Shown: positions 14,882 through 24,044 of the stretch, piece by piece
Layout: every line of letters starts with the position of its first letter
Position numbering within the stretch: position 1 is the first letter of the stretch
NCBI GenBank assembly: GCA_905234645.1
Contig: CAJOIS010000004.1
Coordinates: forward strand, 49,656 to 113,655
Direction: 5' to 3'
Length of the DNA stretch: 64,000 nt
Origin: an uncultured Bacteroidales bacterium
Lineage (GTDB): Bacteria > Bacteroidota > Bacteroidia > Bacteroidales > F082
Made by a program: the position numbers and the translations under genes
The notes under the pieces: model-generated
The model's database searches: none
What the model saw: the letters and a program-made list of their open reading frames with translations, nothing else
Told to the model about the DNA's origin: nothing

Positions 14882-14889
14882 TAATTTTG
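14882..14889 (+). promoter_or_regulatory. -7 element before the M14 peptidase gene
   Basis: TAATTTTG, 43 bases before the ATG at 14933. Identical in sequence to the element at 1482. Confidence 0.5.
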
Positions 14890-14932
14890 TGACCTTATTA
14901 ATAACAGCATCTGTTTTTTCAACTCAATAATT

Positions 14933-17900
14933 ATGAAGCTTTTACGTCGATTTTTGTTTTTCATTGTTGCCGTTGTGCTTTATGGTAACGTCCAAGCACA
15001 AAGCCAGAGATCATTGGCAGAACTTATGATGCAGCGAGACGAATATTATTTCAGCCTCAATGTGCAGAACCCCGCCGATATTCAAGCCATCAACAGCCTT
15101 TGTTCAGTTGATGCCACCAATGGCAACACTGTCGTTTGCTATGCCAACACAAACCAATACGACAACCTTTTGGCGGCAGGCTACCAGCCTTTCCTTATGA
15201 CTCCGCCATCGCTGCGTGAGGAAGCCACGATGTACGACCCCCAACGCGGCATATACGACTGGGATACATACCTGACCTATTCCCAGTTTGTCAACATGAT
15301 GGAAGGCTTCCCGGCAACAGCTGCCGATGGCAGAACCTGCACCTTCCTCGACCTAGGAACCTTGTCCACCAACAACCACCGCAGGATTCTCGGCGTACGC
15401 ATCAACAACGGCCAACCAGACGGCAAGCCTAAGTTCCTCTATACTTCCACCATGCACGGCGACGAGGTAACCGGCATGATCCTGATGCTCCGCCTCATCG
15501 ACGAGCTTTGTACCAGCACCGACTCACGCATCGTCAACCTCGTCAACAGCCTCGACATTTTCATCTTCCCTTGCACCAACCCTGACGGCACCTACTATGG
15601 CGGCAACAACACCGTCACCGGTGCCCGCCGTGCCAACGGCAACAATGTTGACCTTAACCGTCACTTCCCCGATTTCGACGACGGTGCACACCCAGACGGG
15701 GCTTCCTACTATCAAGATGAGGCACAATGGATGATGGACCTCGCCCAACAGTACCTGTTCACCATGGGTGCCAACTACCACGGCGGCGCCGAAGTGGTCA
15801 ACTATCCTTGGGACACCTATCAGCCCGTGCATCCCGATGATGACTGGTGGCGTTATGTTAGCACGGAATACGTTACCAATGCCAGAGCTGTTTCACCTTC
15901 TTACATGACCGACACATATAGTAGTGGCATCACCAACGGCTATGCTTGGTACACCATCACAGGCAGCCGTCAAGATTACATGAACTATTACGGCCAATGC
16001 CGCGAGCTCACCCTGGAATGTTCCTCCTCTAAGACCCCTAATGCCTCGCAACTGCCTAACTTCTGGAATTACAACCATAACAGCATGCTCACCTATATGG
16101 AAGAATGCTTGAAAGGCGTACACGGCGTTGTGATGGATGCCAACACCAACCAACCTATCGAAGGCGTGACTGTCACGGTGCAAAACCACGATGCTTTGGG
16201 CTCATGGGTGACATCGCATGCCGTCGGCGACTTCCACCGTCCTATCAAAGGCGGGAGCTATACCTTCAAGTTCACCAAGGAAGGCTATTGCTCAGAAACC
16301 GTCGATGTCAACATTGCCGATGGTGCTCGTGTCGACCTCACGATCTACCTCTCGCCTTCGGGAAGCTGCCCTGTCGATTGCTACTACGACGTAACCTTAT
16401 CGGAGCCAGGATCCTATATCATGGGCCACCTCAATGGAAACACCCTTATCATGCCCACCAACAGCAACGGCTCGTCCACTACGAGTTCGGTGACCATGAC
16501 GCCCAACGGAGAAGGAGGATACTCCGTTGAACAAGGGGAGATTGACTCGCCCTTTACCTTGACTTCGACGGGAACATCAGGACAATACTACATTTCCTAT
16601 AACGGTTACTATCTCACTAGAAGCAGCAGTGGATGGGGATCGGGCAACAAGGCCATCACTTGGAGCACTTCACAAGGCAACAACAACCGCTGGACTATCA
16701 GCAACGATGGCATCACCCAAACGTCAAGCAGCGGCTGGGGCGGCAGCACTACTTATTACCTGTTCTATAACAACGGCTTGTTCTACACAGGAACAAACAG
16801 CACAAACAACATCACTTTCTTCCAGGAAGGCGATTGCCCGTCGACAAGCAGCTATACAATTAGCGTCGTGGCCAACCCGACTGAAGGAGGCGCCACCTCG
16901 GGTGGCGGCACCTACGAAGAGGGACAGTCCTGCACCGTGAGTGCTACGGCCAACGAGGGCTACACCTTTGATAACTGGACCGAAAACGGCGATGTGGTGT
17001 CGTCAAATGCCAACTATACCTTTACGGTAAGTGATGATCGCGACCTAGTAGCCAACTTCTCTGCCGAGCCTATACCCACCTACGAGGTAAGCGTGTCTGC
17101 CAATCCTGCTGAAGGCGGAACCGTCACGGGAAACGGCACTTTTGAACAAGGACAATCCTGCACCGTCACGGCAACGGCTAACGACGGCTTCACCTTTGAC
17201 AACTGGACAGAAAACGGTGACATAGTCTCAAACGATGCCAGCTATACGTTCACCGTGACTGACAACCACAACCTTGTCGCCAACTTCACCCTAAACACCT
17301 ATACCGTCAGTGTTTCGGCTAACCCGAGCAATGGCGGCACCGTTACGGGCAGTGGCACCTTCACCTATGGACAAAACTGCACCATCACCGCCACGGCTGC
17401 CGACGGCTACACCTTCATCAATTGGACGGAAAACGACAGTTTTGTCTCATCCGACGCCAGCTATACCTTCTCCGTGACCGCCAACCGCAACCTTGTGGCC
17501 CAATTCACTGCCAACCCACAACCCATTTACACCATCACCGTATCGGCCAACCCGACCAATGGTGGTACTGTCATGGGTGTCGGCACTTATCAGGAAGGAC
17601 AGTCTTGCACCGTTCTTGCCACACCTGCCACGGGTTACACCTTCGACAAATGGACAGAGAATGGTAGTGTGGTTTCCACCAATGCCAATTATACCTTCAC
17701 GGTGACGGACAACCGCACCCTTGTGGCACACTTTGCGGCCATTCCTACCTTCACCATCTCTGTTTCGGCTAGTCCGACCAATGGCGGTACCGTATCGGGC
17801 GGTGGTACATTCACTTATGGTCAGAGTTGCACCGTGACTGCCACAGCCAACAGTAGCTATACCTTTGAGAATTGGATGGAAAACGGAACCGTGGTCACAT

Positions 17901-18445
17901 CCAATACCAACTACACTTTCACTGTGACGGGCGACCGCACCCTCGTGGCCATTTTCTCTGCCGACCCAGTGGAGACCTACTCTATCACCGCCACTGTTGA
18001 CCCAGTCGAAGGTGGTGCTGTCTTTGGCACCGGAACATACGAATACGGCGCACAAGCGACTTTGAAGGTCGTGCCCAATGAAAACTACATCTTCCAGAAC
18101 TGGACTGAAAACGGCATCATTGTCTCAGAGTCCGAGGTGTATTCCTTCACGGTGACGGGCAACCGTACCCTTGTGGCCAACCTCCAGCTCATTGATGGCC
18201 TTGGCGAAAATTCCGGGATTGACTTCGTCCTCTATCCCAATCCCGTCAGCGACAAACTGACCATTGAGGCCACCGAAGCCATCGACCAAATCGAGATCTT
18301 CAACATCACCGGAGCCATGGTCTTCAGCCAGAAAAACTGCGCCGACAAGGTTGAGATTAACATGACCGACCTGCCCGTTGGCACTTATGTCGTTCACATG
18401 ACGACACAAAGCGCCACCGAGGTTAGGAGGTTTGTGAAGAAATAA
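14933..18445 (+). CDS. secreted M14 zinc carboxypeptidase with six divergent InlB-like repeats and T9SS sorting domain
   Basis: 1170-residue exported peptidase. The signal peptide ends near Ala22. The M14 catalytic domain (about 110-395) has zinc ligands H175 and E178 (STMHGDEVTG) and H283 (NYHGGAEVVNYPWD), substrate residues in DLNRHFPD, and catalytic E362 (LTLECSSSK). A carboxypeptidase regulatory-like beta domain follows (about 396-475), then a Gly/Ser-rich segment (480-640), six tandem repeats of about 75 residues (640-1090, pattern SANPxxGGTVTGxGTF...YTFxNWTENG) and a C-terminal sorting domain (LYPNPVSDKLTIEA to RRFVKK). It should be exported by T9SS and attached to the surface. Confidence 0.92.
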   Translation: MKLLRRFLFFIVAVVLYGNVQAQSQRSLAELMMQRDEYYFSLNVQNPADIQAINSLCSVDATNGNTVVCYANTNQYDNLLAAGYQPFLMTPPSLREEATMYDPQRGIYDWDTYLTYSQFVNMMEGFPATAADGRTCTFLDLGTLSTNNHRRILGVRINNGQPDGKPKFLYTSTMHGDEVTGMILMLRLIDELCTSTDSRIVNLVNSLDIFIFPCTNPDGTYYGGNNTVTGARRANGNNVDLNRHFPDFDDGAHPDGASYYQDEAQWMMDLAQQYLFTMGANYHGGAEVVNYPWDTYQPVHPDDDWWRYVSTEYVTNARAVSPSYMTDTYSSGITNGYAWYTITGSRQDYMNYYGQCRELTLECSSSKTPNASQLPNFWNYNHNSMLTYMEECLKGVHGVVMDANTNQPIEGVTVTVQNHDALGSWVTSHAVGDFHRPIKGGSYTFKFTKEGYCSETVDVNIADGARVDLTIYLSPSGSCPVDCYYDVTLSEPGSYIMGHLNGNTLIMPTNSNGSSTTSSVTMTPNGEGGYSVEQGEIDSPFTLTSTGTSGQYYISYNGYYLTRSSSGWGSGNKAITWSTSQGNNNRWTISNDGITQTSSSGWGGSTTYYLFYNNGLFYTGTNSTNNITFFQEGDCPSTSSYTISVVANPTEGGATSGGGTYEEGQSCTVSATANEGYTFDNWTENGDVVSSNANYTFTVSDDRDLVANFSAEPIPTYEVSVSANPAEGGTVTGNGTFEQGQSCTVTATANDGFTFDNWTENGDIVSNDASYTFTVTDNHNLVANFTLNTYTVSVSANPSNGGTVTGSGTFTYGQNCTITATAADGYTFINWTENDSFVSSDASYTFSVTANRNLVAQFTANPQPIYTITVSANPTNGGTVMGVGTYQEGQSCTVLATPATGYTFDKWTENGSVVSTNANYTFTVTDNRTLVAHFAAIPTFTISVSASPTNGGTVSGGGTFTYGQSCTVTATANSSYTFENWMENGTVVTSNTNYTFTVTGDRTLVAIFSADPVETYSITATVDPVEGGAVFGTGTYEYGAQATLKVVPNENYIFQNWTENGIIVSESEVYSFTVTGNRTLVANLQLIDGLGENSGIDFVLYPNPVSDKLTIEATEAIDQIEIFNITGAMVFSQKNCADKVEINMTDLPVGTYVVHMTTQSATEVRRFVKK
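16850..18190 (+). repeat. six tandem coding repeats (about 220-240 bp each)
   Basis: Direct repeats within the M14 peptidase gene encode the (Y/F)xxSVSANPxxGG...NWTENG...TFTVTxNRxLVAxF unit. Units 2-5 are the most alike; the sixth is the most diverged (TATVDPVEGGAVFG, missing the QSCT segment). This looks like internal expansion of a surface stalk domain. Confidence 0.9.
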
Positions 18446-18450
18446 AAAAC

Positions 18451-18521
18451 GTAGAGACGGTGTGCACACCGTCTCTACCATGTAATACCCTTTGTAGAGA
18501 CGGTGCATGCACCGTCTCTAC
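18451..18521. repeat. two tandem GTAGAGACG palindromes
   Basis: Two perfect 28-base palindromes (18451-18478 with a GTGCAC centre, 18494-18521 with a GCATGC centre) share arms GTAGAGACGGTG/CACCGTCTCTAC. They fill the gap between the convergent M14 and pfkA genes and, being symmetrical, could terminate or block transcription from both sides. A third family member lies inside the gene at 3373. Confidence 0.9.
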
Positions 18522-18525
18522 TTGT

Positions 18526-19626
18526 TTAAATACCTAAGGAAATATTCAGTCCTTTCGCCGTGTTCACCAGATCGCTGTCAATAGTGACGAGGTTAGGCTT
18601 GGCGATGGCTTCCTTGAGCGAGACGGCCACCAAATCGGGATGATGGTAGGCCACCATCTGGCCGAACTGTCCATTGAGGACCATCTCGAAGGCCTTCACG
18701 CCAAATTCGGCGGAGAGCACGCGGTCGTAGGCAATCGGCACGCCGCCGCGCTGCAGGTGACCGAGGGTGGTCTCACGCATGTCGTGGGTAAAGCCCGCCG
18801 CCTTCATCTCCTCGATGAAACGACGACCGATGCCGCCCAGTTTCTTGTTCTCATAGCCGACCTCATTGCTTATCTCGAACACCTGCTGACCATCCTTCGG
18901 GCGCGCACCTTCAGAGGCTACCACCACAGCGAAGCCACGGTCGTGGTCGAAGCGCTGCTCCAAACGGGCTTTCACCACGTTGATGTCGTAAGGAAACTCG
19001 GGCAAGAGGCACACCTCGGCACCGCCAGCGATGGCGGAATGCAAGGCAATCCAGCCGGCATCGCGACCCATGACTTCAAGGACGAAGACACGGTTATGAC
19101 TGGCGGCAGTCGTCACCAGTTTATCCACAGCCTCTGTTGCAATTTGCACGGCGGTCTGGAAGCCGAAGGTGCATTCCGTCGACGAGAGGTCATTGTCGAT
19201 GGTCTTGGGCACGCCGATGATGTTCAAGCCCTTCTCGTAGAGCTTCTGCGAGATACGCTGCGAGCCGTCGCCGCCGATGCTGATGACGGCGTCGATGCCC
19301 ATATACTGCAACTTACGCAGCATCTCGTCGCTGCGGTCAACGGCGGTCCAGGTGCCGTCGGCGTTCTTCACGGGCCAGTTGAACGGGCCACCCTTGTTGG
19401 TGGTCTCAATGATGGTGCCGCCACGGAAATGGATGCCACGCACCACTTCTGGCGTCAGCCTGACGACCTCGGTAGGCTCCCAAAGGATGCCGTTATAGGC
19501 TTGTATGCTGCCGAGCACTTCCCAATCTTTCTCTTGGGAGGCTCTCTTGACAATGGCACGAATCACGGCGTTCAGGCCTGGGCAGTCGCCACCACCAGTA
19601 AGGACTAGTAATCGTTTCATATCCAA
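18526..19626 (-). CDS. pfkA: 6-phosphofructokinase (group III type)
   Basis: Phosphorylates fructose 6-phosphate in glycolysis. 366 residues with GGGDCPGLNAVIR at the N-terminus, ISIGGDGSQ (Gly at the position that discriminates ATP), GVPKTIDNDL (catalytic Asp; Lys where classical ATP enzymes have Gly), MGRDAGW and LGHLQRGG. The combination of GGDGS with PKTIDND is that of group III enzymes such as actinobacterial ATP-PFK, so ATP use is likelier than pyrophosphate. The second codon pair (MDMK) offers an alternative start 6 bases downstream. Confidence 0.92.
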   Translation of the reverse strand: MDMKRLLVLTGGGDCPGLNAVIRAIVKRASQEKDWEVLGSIQAYNGILWEPTEVVRLTPEVVRGIHFRGGTIIETTNKGGPFNWPVKNADGTWTAVDRSDEMLRKLQYMGIDAVISIGGDGSQRISQKLYEKGLNIIGVPKTIDNDLSSTECTFGFQTAVQIATEAVDKLVTTAASHNRVFVLEVMGRDAGWIALHSAIAGGAEVCLLPEFPYDINVVKARLEQRFDHDRGFAVVVASEGARPKDGQQVFEISNEVGYENKKLGGIGRRFIEEMKAAGFTHDMRETTLGHLQRGGVPIAYDRVLSAEFGVKAFEMVLNGQFGQMVAYHHPDLVAVSLKEAIAKPNLVTIDSDLVNTAKGLNISLGI

Positions 19627-19671
19627 TTATTTATATAGGGCTGCCATATTATGACAGCCCTACAATTTGTT

Positions 19672-21426
19672 TTATTTCAAATTTAATGCAATCTGCAACT
19701 CATCCAGTTGTTCCTGCGCAATCGGCGCAGGCGAGCCGCTCATCACGTCGCGACCGGAGTTGTTCTTCGGGAAGGCGATGAAGTCGCGAATGCTGTCGGC
19801 ACCGCCGAAGAGCGAGCAGAGACGGTCGAAGCCAAAGGCCAGACCAGCGTGAGGCGGGGCACCATACTCGAAGGCACCCATCAGGAAGCCGAACTGCTCT
19901 TGGGCCTTCTCGTCGGTGAAGCCGAGGGTGTGGAACATCTTGTTCTGCAAGGTGCGGTCGTGGATACGGATGGAACCGCCGCCGACCTCGACGCCGTTCA
20001 TCACGATATCGTAAGCATTGGCGCGGATGTCACCCCACTTGTTCGGGTCGTCGAGCAAAGCCTCGTCCTCTGGCTTCGGTGCGGTGAAGGGATGGTGCAT
20101 GGCATAGTAGCGTTGCGTCTCCTCATCCCATTCCAACAGCGGGAAGTCGATGACCCACAAAGGTGCGTACACATCGGGGTTGCGCAGACCGAGTTGGTTA
20201 CCCATTTCCAAACGCAAGGCGTTGAGCTGCACGCGGGTCTTCATGGCCTCACCGCAAAGGATGAGCATGAGGTCGCCAGGCTTGGCACCGAACTTGTCGG
20301 CAATGACCTTGAGGTCTTCGGACGTGTAGAACTTGTCCACGGACGATTTGAAAGTGCCATCGGTGTTGTATTTGATGTAGACCATGCCGCCGGCGCCCAC
20401 CTGCGGACGCTTCACGAAGTCGGTGAGTTGGTCGAGTTGCTTACGGGTGTATTCCGAGCAGCCCTCGGCGCAGATACCAACCACCAATTCGGCGTTGTCG
20501 AACAGGCCGAAGCCCTTGCCTTTCACCACGTCGTTGAGTTCCACGAATTTCATCCCAAAACGGATGTCGGGCTTGTCGGAGCCGTAATATTTCATGGCGT
20601 CGTGCCAGGTCATACGCGGGAACTGGTCGAATTCAAGACCCTTCATCTCCTTGAAGAGGTGCTTGGCCAGGCCTTCAAAGGTGTTCAAAACGTCTTCCTG
20701 CTCCACAAACGACATCTCGCAGTCAATTTGGGTAAACTCTGGCTGACGGTCGGCGCGAAGGTCCTCGTCACGGAAGCAACGCACAATCTGGAAATAACGG
20801 TCCATGCCCGCCACCATAAGCAACTGCTTGTACTGTTGTGGACTCTGCGGCAGGGCGTAGAACTCACCAGGGTTCATGCGACTCGGCACCACGAAGTCGC
20901 GGGCGCCCTCAGGCGTGCTCTTAATGAGCATCGGGGTCTCGATTTCAAGGAAGTTGAGGTCGCTCAGATAGTTGCGCACGAGCATAGCCATGCGGTGACG
21001 CAGCTCGAGGTTTTGACGCACGGGGTTGCGACGGATGTCAAGGTAACGGTATTTCATGCGAAGGTCGTCTCCGCCGTCGCTGACAACCTCGATGGTGAAG
21101 GGCGGGACCTTGCTGCTGTTAAGCAGTTGGAAGGAACTCACCTTCAGTTCGATGTCGCCCGTCGGCATGTTCGGGTTCTTCGACTCGCGCTCGATGACAG
21201 TGCCCTTGGCCTGAATCACGAATTCACGCCCGAAAGAGCGGGCTTGTTCCAAGAGTTTCGGGTCGCTGCTGCCATCCAAGAAGAGTTGGGTGATGCCATA
21301 ACGGTCGCGGAGGTCTATCCAAACGAGGGAGCCTTTGTCGCGGGTGCGCTGCACCCAGCCGGCCAATGTCACTTCCTTGCCAACGTCGGCAAGACGAAGT
21401 TCGCCACAGGTATGTGTTCTAAACAT
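19672..21426 (-). CDS. aspS: aspartyl-tRNA synthetase
   Basis: Class II synthetase charging tRNA-Asp; 584 residues, normal for bacterial AspRS. N-terminal OB fold ([24 protein letters not shown]), motif 1 ([20 protein letters not shown]), motif 2 ([20 protein letters not shown]), the bacterial GAD insertion and motif 3 ([15 protein letters not shown]). All present. A length of identical AATTCAAA-type repeats precedes the start at 21430-21456, in the spacer to the next minus-strand gene. Confidence 0.97.
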   Translation of the reverse strand: MFRTHTCGELRLADVGKEVTLAGWVQRTRDKGSLVWIDLRDRYGITQLFLDGSSDPKLLEQARSFGREFVIQAKGTVIERESKNPNMPTGDIELKVSSFQLLNSSKVPPFTIEVVSDGGDDLRMKYRYLDIRRNPVRQNLELRHRMAMLVRNYLSDLNFLEIETPMLIKSTPEGARDFVVPSRMNPGEFYALPQSPQQYKQLLMVAGMDRYFQIVRCFRDEDLRADRQPEFTQIDCEMSFVEQEDVLNTFEGLAKHLFKEMKGLEFDQFPRMTWHDAMKYYGSDKPDIRFGMKFVELNDVVKGKGFGLFDNAELVVGICAEGCSEYTRKQLDQLTDFVKRPQVGAGGMVYIKYNTDGTFKSSVDKFYTSEDLKVIADKFGAKPGDLMLILCGEAMKTRVQLNALRLEMGNQLGLRNPDVYAPLWVIDFPLLEWDEETQRYYAMHHPFTAPKPEDEALLDDPNKWGDIRANAYDIVMNGVEVGGGSIRIHDRTLQNKMFHTLGFTDEKAQEQFGFLMGAFEYGAPPHAGLAFGFDRLCSLFGGADSIRDFIAFPKNNSGRDVMSGSPAPIAQEQLDELQIALNLK

Positions 21427-21458
21427 AATATTGCTATTTAAAATTCAAAAATTCAAAA

Positions 21459-23201
21459 TTAGTAGGCTTTGTATTTGTCGCCCGTCTTCTCGATGAGGAT
21501 ACGATAGTATTCATCGCTGTATTTCGGGTGCTCGCTCTTGATGGGCGTGTATTTACTGCCTGGTTGGGTGGGTTGGGCAGTATTCAGGTTGCCGTCCACA
21601 TATTTCATAAACAGTTGATGGTATAATTCTTTCCAAGATTTGACAAGTTTGTTGGCCGTCATAACGGAGAATTGGGTGAGTTCCTTTATCTGTGCCTCTC
21701 TACCCTTGATGGTGTTGACACGCTCATCCAAAGCCGGAATTTCCTTATTTACCCAGCTTTCTTCCAACTCACGCTGACGTTTCCTGATTTCGGGGTGAAT
21801 GTAGTCGTACTTGGTGTAGGCCCAGTTGCTCATCTGGTTGAAAGTCCAGAAGGCAGAGGTCTCCGACCATTCGCTCATCGAGCCGTTGCCTTCGCGGAAG
21901 CTCTCAGGGATTTCAGTCATGCAAGTGTACATTGGGCAGTAGACAGTGTTGTCGGTGTCGTCGACGCCAAACCAAATGATACCACCAATAGGCCAATCGT
22001 ACTTGCCACGGCTTTGGGCCACGAAGGAGAAGCCCGTTTGTTGGGTAGCAGTGGTACGCTCGTGGATGTAGTGAACGCCGTCAACATCCCAATCCATGGG
22101 GCGCCAGCGATAAGGGCAGTGGAAAGGACCTGCACCCACGTCTTGAGACATATCAAGTTCGGTACCTTCGAGGTGATCGCGCATAAAGTCCATCATGTCG
22201 AGCACGCTGACTTTCTTGTTGGGCTTCACCCATAAAGGCATACGGTTGGTTGGGAAGTTGTCGGGGGTCTGGCACATGCCTTCCTTATAAGGCTGGGCAC
22301 GTTTGATGTCACGACCTGTGGCATAGCCCCAATAGTCTTTCATGTTGTCGGTAACCTTGTTGAACATGGCCCACACGCGCAGGTCGCAGAAACGTGCGCC
22401 GTCGAAAGTGACGGGGTTATAGACATCGGAGAACGAGAACTTCTCATCGGGACCTTTGTAAAGCTTCATGTCCTTGGCAAAGCTGATGACATCGTCGGCA
22501 TAGACGCAGTCGATGTTCGGGTCTTTCAGCAGCTTGTCAATGTTCTTGAAGGTGATGCTGGTCTTACACTTGCGTGAGGCCAAGGGGAAGGTGGTGATGC
22601 GGGCTTGGTTGGCGTGACCGCTAACATAGCCGTCGGGGATGCGACGGGCCACCCACACGGCACCCTTGTATTGTGGGCCTTTGCCAATCATTTCGAGGAT
22701 CCAGCACTCTTCGGTGTCGCTAATAGAAAACGACTCGCCTTCGCTGACATAGCCGTAGTTATAGACCAACTCGCCCATGCATTTGATGGCCTCGCGGGCA
22801 GTCTTGGCACGCTGCAAGGTGATGTATATCAGGCTGCCATAGTCGATGATACCTTGGCTCTCCCAAAGGCTCTCAAGGCCACCGTAAGTCGTTTCGCCGA
22901 TGGCGAGTTGGTATTCGTTCATGTTGCCGACCACGTTGTAGGTGTGTGCCACTTCTGGAATTTGGCCGCGGAACATGCCACCGTCCCAGTCGTAGACATC
23001 GCGCATAGCGCCTTTTGGCCAATCGGCAGCGGGATAATGGTAGAGTTCGCCATACAGCACATGGCTGTCGGCAGCGTATGAAATCATGCAGGAGCCGTCG
23101 GTTGAGGCGCCCTTGGTGATCAGGAAGTTAGTGCAGGCATTGGCTTTCCCGAAGGTAAAGACAAGAGCCAAAGCCAGAATTGCAGTGAATACTTTTTTCA
23201 T
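21459..23201 (-). CDS. secreted C69-family dipeptidase
   Basis: Ntn-hydrolase peptidase of 580 residues. The signal peptide MKKVFTAILALALVFTFGKANA is followed directly by the catalytic Cys (CTNFLITKGASTDGS), which becomes the N-terminal nucleophile after cleavage. The family segments NVVGNMNEYQLAIGETT and GIIDYGSLIYITLQRAKTAREAI are visible. It probably cleaves dipeptides in the periplasm, complementing the S46 peptidase at 35523 in peptide-based nutrition. It lies 32 bases upstream of aspS on the same strand. Confidence 0.9.
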   Translation of the reverse strand: MKKVFTAILALALVFTFGKANACTNFLITKGASTDGSCMISYAADSHVLYGELYHYPAADWPKGAMRDVYDWDGGMFRGQIPEVAHTYNVVGNMNEYQLAIGETTYGGLESLWESQGIIDYGSLIYITLQRAKTAREAIKCMGELVYNYGYVSEGESFSISDTEECWILEMIGKGPQYKGAVWVARRIPDGYVSGHANQARITTFPLASRKCKTSITFKNIDKLLKDPNIDCVYADDVISFAKDMKLYKGPDEKFSFSDVYNPVTFDGARFCDLRVWAMFNKVTDNMKDYWGYATGRDIKRAQPYKEGMCQTPDNFPTNRMPLWVKPNKKVSVLDMMDFMRDHLEGTELDMSQDVGAGPFHCPYRWRPMDWDVDGVHYIHERTTATQQTGFSFVAQSRGKYDWPIGGIIWFGVDDTDNTVYCPMYTCMTEIPESFREGNGSMSEWSETSAFWTFNQMSNWAYTKYDYIHPEIRKRQRELEESWVNKEIPALDERVNTIKGREAQIKELTQFSVMTANKLVKSWKELYHQLFMKYVDGNLNTAQPTQPGSKYTPIKSEHPKYSDEYYRILIEKTGDKYKAY

Positions 23202-23336
23202 AGGATATGGTTTTAATATGATACTTCTATTAGAGCCTACAAAAATAGTAAAATGTTCAATTGGAAAGTGCCGAAATTTTTAATTCGACTCCATCAATCG
23301 TTCAATTGTTTTTATTTTATTGATTCTTAGAAATAT

Positions 23337-23422
23337 ATCCGACAGCAAACGACAACAAACGACTACAGTCGACTACAAACGTTTGTTCAGCGGATAGGTT
23401 TTGATGGATAGTTTTTCTTTGC
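23337..23422 (+). promoter_or_regulatory. decamer-array promoter element, copy 2
   Basis: Units ATCCGACAGC, AAACGACAAC, AAACGACTAC, AGTCGACTAC, AAACGTTTGT, then TCAGCGGATA; TTGA at 23401-23404, 12 bases, CTTTGC at 23417-23422. The spacing matches the ssb copy base for base. The start codon of the 143-residue gene lies 25 bases downstream. Confidence 0.75.
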
Positions 23423-23446
23423 GTCAGAATTATAACTCGAATTACT

Positions 23447-23878
23447 ATGGACGCACAAGACAACAACCTTGCGATGATTCCTATGGGGAACAGCAAAAAA
23501 GATCTAAACCTTCGACAAGAAGTCATCTCTCAAGTGTATCGCAAATGGACTAAGGAAAACCCAGATAAAAGAGTTTACAACCGCTCGTTGAAAGATTATA
23601 TCAACATACGCTATCTTTCAATCAATGAAACCGTCCGTCATGCCGCAAAGACATATTCTTCAACATTGGCACTGCTTCAACTGGACACCATACTTCGGTA
23701 TTCTGTGATTTATGGCAAGCCTAAACCTCCGAAGAAAGGAGTTGCCAATCAAAAAATATTTGCTTATATGCTAGAAATGCACTACGAGTTGATAGGTATC
23801 GGTATAGTGAAAATGATAGTAGGAGTGAAAAAGACAGGAGAGAAAGTGCAGTATTGCATAACTGCGATACAAACATAA
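23447..23878 (+). CDS. hypothetical protein controlled by the decamer array
   Basis: 143-residue soluble protein, family not recognised. It is basic (KDLNLRQEVISQVYRKWTKENPDKRVYNRSLKDYINIRYLSINET), predicted helical in the first 90 residues, and ends in a short beta-rich part (IVKMIVGVKKTGEKVQYCITAIQT). No signal peptide or membrane segment. It is monocistronic between a divergent dipeptidase gene and the PIF1-like helicase, and shares its promoter architecture with ssb and the ORF6N gene. A DNA- or phage-related role is possible by that association only. Confidence 0.75.
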   Translation: MDAQDNNLAMIPMGNSKKDLNLRQEVISQVYRKWTKENPDKRVYNRSLKDYINIRYLSINETVRHAAKTYSSTLALLQLDTILRYSVIYGKPKPPKKGVANQKIFAYMLEMHYELIGIGIVKMIVGVKKTGEKVQYCITAIQT

Positions 23879-24014
23879 AAAGAAATCGACAGGTTGGCTC
23901 ACTCGAAAGGTCATCACCAAATTTTGGACGTCTTCGGACTGTTCCCCTATTGATTTCTGACCGCAAAAATACAACAAAATCTCATACCCCATCACAAAAA
24001 TGAAAAATAAATCG

Positions 24015-24022
24015 TACTTTAG
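24015..24022 (+). promoter_or_regulatory. -7-like element before the helicase gene
   Basis: TACTTTAG (one base off TAnnTTTG) lies 22 bases before the ATG at 24045. If used, it rules out the upstream in-frame ATG at 24000. Confidence 0.4.
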
Positions 24023-24044
24023 CACATTGAACGCAATTGAAAAC

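Noticed and set aside
16850..18190. Evenly spaced direct repeats that could be a CRISPR array
   Set aside because: Units are 220-240 bases, translate in one frame and encode protein repeats; there are no short spacers or cas genes.
19708..21441. A 577-codon open frame antisense to aspS
   Set aside because: The opposite-strand gene is an unambiguous synthetase; the frame is a codon-bias shadow.
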